Made by a program: the position numbers and the translations under genes
Notes under the pieces: generated by a model
Databases searched by the model: none
What the model was told of the DNA's origin: nothing
What the model saw: only the letters and a program-made list of their open reading frames with translations
NCBI RefSeq assembly: GCF_013778505.1
Contig: NZ_JAAOWU010000024.1
Location: 1-64,000 of the forward strand
From: Pseudomonas sivasensis
Lineage (GTDB): Bacteria > Pseudomonadota > Gammaproteobacteria > Pseudomonadales > Pseudomonadaceae
Direction of reading: 5' to 3'
DNA: 64,000 nucleotides
Part shown: positions 60,654 through 64,000 of the stretch, one piece after another
How the letters are laid out: every line of letters begins with the position of its first letter
Position numbering within the stretch: position 1 is the stretch's first letter

Positions 60654-61135
60654 CTCATCCTTGATGTCGAAAACCGTCAACGAACTCCCTGGGCCTCTGG
60701 GGGGCGATCCGTTCCTCATGAACGAGAGTCGGCACTCGAGATTTTATTTAGCCAGGGGATTCTTCCTACGTATGTAGCGGAAACGAGGGACACAAACTGC
60801 CATAAAAACCACGTCATTAATTCGACGTTTCTGAGAGCTGTTTCCGGCTAAGTGAACGGCTGAGTCTTTTTGAATTTAACTTAAGTTTCTGATTTACATA
60901 GAAAATATATTTATCGAGATGAGGTTGTAAAAAATCACTAGCGACCGCGTATAGCCAATTTCCTACAGCTCTTTAATCGTTTCAGCTGTGAACCTTCAGT
61001 CAACCGGGATCCATCCATTTGAATGTCCGGGTTTAGGGTGACAGACAGCCCCAACCCCCCATGCTCAAATCCGGCAATTTCGCCGTAATGGGGCTCCCTG
61101 CGCGGCCAGTGCCTGACACCCATGAGAAGGATCTT
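60654..61135. promoter_or_regulatory. Divergent luxR / NRPS control region
   Basis: This 482-bp gap is AT-rich in its middle (about 60870-60930), where the NRPS promoter probably lies. Near the luxR side is CTACGTATGTAG (60766-60777). A long untranslated leader for the NRPS gene is likely, since the last 200 bases are GC-rich and hold no gene. The NRPS ribosome site GAGAAGGA is at 61124-61131. Confidence 0.5.
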
Positions 61136-64000
61136 ATGCAGCAATTTTCCAGCCTGCCGGCCAGTTTTCCCCTCACCGCGGCCCAACAGGACATCTGGCT
61201 CGACCAACTGCGGATGGGCGATTCGCCGCTGTACAACATCGGCGGTTATGTCGACTTCGAAGGTGCGGTGGTGCCTGAATTGATTCAACGAGCTGTCGAG
61301 CAGTTGGTGGCCCGGCACGATGCGCTGCGCACTCAACTGCACAGTGACGACCACGGCTTGCCTCGACAAACCTTCGCCCCCGCGTTGTTGACCGAAGTGG
61401 CGCAGTACGATTTATCCGCATTGCCCGACCCACAGGCCGCCAGCCAGGCCTTGATGCAGGCGCACATGGCGCGGCCTTATCAGAGGGAGGGCGCGCCGCT
61501 GTTCCACTTCTTCCTGGTCAAGCTCGCCGACAACCACTACCGCCTCGGCACCCAGGCCCATCACGTGATCCTTGATGGCTGGGGTTTTGGCCAGATGCTG
61601 CAATCCCTGGCGCAGCTCTACACCGGCCTTGAACAAGGTCGTTCATCGGAGCCGGCGGCACCGTCCTATATCGACTTTATCGACGCCGACCAGCGCTACC
61701 GCAACTCGTCCCGCTTCGTCCGCGACCGCGCCTACTGGCTGGACAAATACCAGGTGCTGCCGGAACCGTTGCTCACGCCCAAGCAGCTCGCCAACGCGAC
61801 CAGCAATACCCTGGCGCAACCCTTTTCGGTTGCTTTGCTTGACCGCATGGAACAGGTGGCCAGCCGTTATCAGGCCTCGGCGTTTCATGTGCTGTTGGCG
61901 GCGATGTATGTGTACTTCGCCCGCACCGCCCAGCGCCCGGATTGGGTGGTCGGGCTGCCGATTCTCAACCGCTCCAACGCGCGTTTTCGCGCCACCGTAG
62001 GGCTGTTTGCCCAAGTCAGTGCGGTGCGTTTTCAGTTCGATGAACAACTGCCGTTCGGCGCCTTGGTGCGCGGCGTGCGCGACCAGCTCAAGCAGGATTT
62101 GCGTCACCAACGGTTTCCGTTGAGCGAGATGAATCGCGAACTGGGCCTGCGCCGTGCGGATCGCGCCCAACTGTTCGACCTGTCGGTGTCCTTCGAGCAG
62201 GACGACCATGAACTGCGCTACGGCGCCATCCAGGCCCGCGCGATCAAGGTGTCCAACCACCATGAACCGCTGCCGATTGCCATCCACCTGCGCAGCAACC
62301 GCTGCCAGGGCACCGCGACGCTGCATTGCGTGTACAACGAGGCGTACTTCCAGCACGACGAGGTGCTCGCCTTGGCCCAGCGCTTTACCGGGTTGCTGGA
62401 GCAAGGGCTGGATAACACCGAGTTGCCTGTCGGTGCGTTCTCCATGGTCACGGCCGCCGAACAGGCCCGGCTGCACGAGTGGAACGCCACCGCACAGCCG
62501 ATTGCGCAGCCGCACACCCTGCACGCACGCATCGAAGCCCAGGCCGTGCGCACGCCGGACGCAGTGGCCGCGATCTACCAGGGCCGTCAGTTGACCTATG
62601 CCCAACTCAATCAAAAAGCCAATGGATTGGCCCATCAACTGATTGAGCTGGGCGTGCAGCCCGATGATCGCGTGGCGGTTCTGGCCCGGCGCAGTTTGGA
62701 CACGCTGGTGGGCCTGCTGGGGATCCTCAAAGCCGGCGCCTGCTACGTGCCGGTCGACCCGGCCCATCCCGCTGAGCGCTTGAGCTATCTGCTGCAAGAC
62801 AGCGCGCCGGTGGCGGTGCTCGCCCAGCACGATTTACGGCATCGCCTGCCTGCCCTGGCGCTGCCGGTGGTTGAGTTGGACCGACCGACGCTGCAGGTGG
62901 GTGCCAACCCGCACGTTGCGGTCAAACCGTCGAACCTCGCCTACGTGATCTACACCTCCGGCTCCACCGGCTTGCCCAAGGGCGTGATGGTCGAACACCA
63001 CAGCGTCTGCAACTTGGTGGACTGGCACTGCCAGGCCTTTAATCTGCAGGCGGGCAGCCACACCGCCAGCGTCGCCGGCTTCGGTTTTGACGCGATGGCG
63101 TGGGAAGTCTGGCCGGCGTTGTGCGTGGGGGCCACGTTGCACCTGCCACCGGCCCATGACGGTGCGGAAGACATCGACGCGCTGCTCGGTTGGTGGCGCG
63201 CGCAGCCGTTGGACGTGTGCTTCCTGCCGACCCCCGTGGCCGAATACGCCTTCAGCCAGCGTTTGGAGCATCCGACCCTGCGCACCTTGCTGATCGGCGG
63301 CGATCGCCTACGCAGCTTCACACGCGCACAAACCTTTGACGTGATCAACAACTACGGCCCCACCGAGGCCACCGTGGTTGCCACCTCCGGTCGCGTCGAT
63401 GCGGGCCAACCGTTGCACATCGGTGCGCCCGTCGCCAACGCGACCGTTTACTTGTTGGATGACCAGCAGCGCCCGGTGCCCATTGGCGTGGCGGGGGAGT
63501 TGTACGTTGGCGGTAAAGGCGTGGCGCGCGGTTACCTGAACCGCCCGGAACTGAGTGCCGAACGCTTTCTCGACAACCCCTTTGCGCCGGGCCGGATGTA
63601 CCGCACCGGCGATCTTGCGCGCTGGCTGGCCGACGGTCAGCTTGAATACCTGGGCCGCAATGACGACCAGGTGAAAATCCGTGGCATGCGCATCGAGCTG
63701 GGGGAGATCGAATCGGCCCTGGCCACCCACGCGGACGTCCAGGAAGCCGTGGTGCAGTCTCGCGACGGGCAATTGCTCGCCTGGTTTATCCCATGCCAGG
63801 CCGTCGACATCGAAACCCTGCGCACCCATCTGCAAAACGCATTGCCGGACTACATGCTGCCAGCGGCCTACATGCCCCTGGACGCGTGGCCCCTGACCGC
63901 CAACGGCAAACTCGACCGCAAGGCACTGCCGGCGCCGACCCAGGCGGCATTCGTCACTCGACGGTTCGAAGCGCCGCGCGCCGGTGTGGAGACCGTCCTG
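61136..64000 (+). CDS. Non-ribosomal peptide synthetase, starter C domain and first (Leu) module; continues past window
   Basis: The first 955 residues. The condensation domain comes first (about 10-430; HHVILDG at 142-148), which for a first module means a lipo-initiation (C-starter) domain that acylates the first amino acid. The adenylation domain follows (about 480-950): LKAGACYVPVDP, YTSGSTGLPKG (about 605), NNYGPTEATVV (about 737), YRTGDLARW, DDQVKIRGMRIELGEIE and NGKLDRK. The specificity residues I read by alignment to GrsA are D-A-W-F-L-G-N-V-V with K, the known leucine code. A luxR-nodT operon alongside supports a viscosin-like or similar cyclic lipopeptide. The carrier domain and further modules lie beyond the edge. 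Confidence 0.95.
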   Translation, partial: MQQFSSLPASFPLTAAQQDIWLDQLRMGDSPLYNIGGYVDFEGAVVPELIQRAVEQLVARHDALRTQLHSDDHGLPRQTFAPALLTEVAQYDLSALPDPQAASQALMQAHMARPYQREGAPLFHFFLVKLADNHYRLGTQAHHVILDGWGFGQMLQSLAQLYTGLEQGRSSEPAAPSYIDFIDADQRYRNSSRFVRDRAYWLDKYQVLPEPLLTPKQLANATSNTLAQPFSVALLDRMEQVASRYQASAFHVLLAAMYVYFARTAQRPDWVVGLPILNRSNARFRATVGLFAQVSAVRFQFDEQLPFGALVRGVRDQLKQDLRHQRFPLSEMNRELGLRRADRAQLFDLSVSFEQDDHELRYGAIQARAIKVSNHHEPLPIAIHLRSNRCQGTATLHCVYNEAYFQHDEVLALAQRFTGLLEQGLDNTELPVGAFSMVTAAEQARLHEWNATAQPIAQPHTLHARIEAQAVRTPDAVAAIYQGRQLTYAQLNQKANGLAHQLIELGVQPDDRVAVLARRSLDTLVGLLGILKAGACYVPVDPAHPAERLSYLLQDSAPVAVLAQHDLRHRLPALALPVVELDRPTLQVGANPHVAVKPSNLAYVIYTSGSTGLPKGVMVEHHSVCNLVDWHCQAFNLQAGSHTASVAGFGFDAMAWEVWPALCVGATLHLPPAHDGAEDIDALLGWWRAQPLDVCFLPTPVAEYAFSQRLEHPTLRTLLIGGDRLRSFTRAQTFDVINNYGPTEATVVATSGRVDAGQPLHIGAPVANATVYLLDDQQRPVPIGVAGELYVGGKGVARGYLNRPELSAERFLDNPFAPGRMYRTGDLARWLADGQLEYLGRNDDQVKIRGMRIELGEIESALATHADVQEAVVQSRDGQLLAWFIPCQAVDIETLRTHLQNALPDYMLPAAYMPLDAWPLTANGKLDRKALPAPTQAAFVTRRFEAPRAGVETVL

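Overview
The window looks like the chromosome of a fluorescent Pseudomonas (P. fluorescens group). The signs are high-GC codon use, many REP/REPIN repeats with the core GTGGGAGGGGGCTTGC, an OprD-family porin, TonB receptors, PAAT-type amino-acid ABC transporters, a split pxp locus and, at the right edge, a LuxR-controlled lipopeptide-type NRPS. No rRNA, tRNA, CRISPR array, transposase or phage integrase was seen.

Layout. 1-3.8 kb: a leftward TonB receptor and FMN monooxygenase pair with a divergent LacI-family regulator and a perfect palindromic operator. 3.8-8.9 kb: a cytoplasmic-looking metzincin protease, a TetR regulator, a secreted GH3 beta-glucosidase with a PA14 insert, and a small exported protein. 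8.9-18.8 kb: a compact type II secretion operon in the order E-F-G-H-I-J-K-L-M-(C-like)-D, mostly with 4-bp overlaps, with a lipoprotein secretin and a GspE lacking the usual tetracysteine motif. 18.8-20.0 kb: a gene-free composite of nested inverted repeats and two REPINs. 20.0-28.6 kb: an uptake and oxidation cluster (TonB receptor, ABC permease, ATPase, binding protein, FAD amine oxidase, RidA, FMN monooxygenase). 28.6-30.7 kb: an orphan hcp divergent from a probable T6SS effector and membrane immunity pair.

30.9-45.1 kb is the most coherent accessory system. A Nac-type LysR gene is preceded by two NtrC-like boxes and a sigma-54 promoter. ATA-N9-TAT sites with the same spacing to a -35/-10 pair precede three transcription units: (i) aminotransferase - MFS - OprD porin, (ii) biotin carrier - biotin carboxylase - PxpB - PxpC - second carrier-like protein - PxpA, and (iii) SDR - PAAT ABC transporter. 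I infer a nitrogen-limitation regulon for uptake and ring-opening or carboxylation of a cyclic amide, with 5-oxoproline as the default guess. Its core resembles a urea carboxylase split into separate subunits. The second carrier-like protein has Asp where the biotinylated Lys should be.

45.1-56.3 kb holds mostly stand-alone genes: a DUF1835 protein, a receiver-like protein with Asn at the phosphosite, an aldo/keto reductase, a FetAB-type ABC pair, L-idonate/gluconate dehydrogenases with a LysR, a GST, two tandem LysR genes and a PNPOx-family protein. 56.4-58.4 kb holds an unrecognised small protein, a small lipoprotein, and a tandem amplification (three ~261-bp units, then an 18/36-bp minisatellite). 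58.4-64 kb holds a luxR-nodT operon divergent from an NRPS whose starter condensation domain and leucine-type first adenylation domain point to a cyclic lipopeptide cluster continuing beyond the window.
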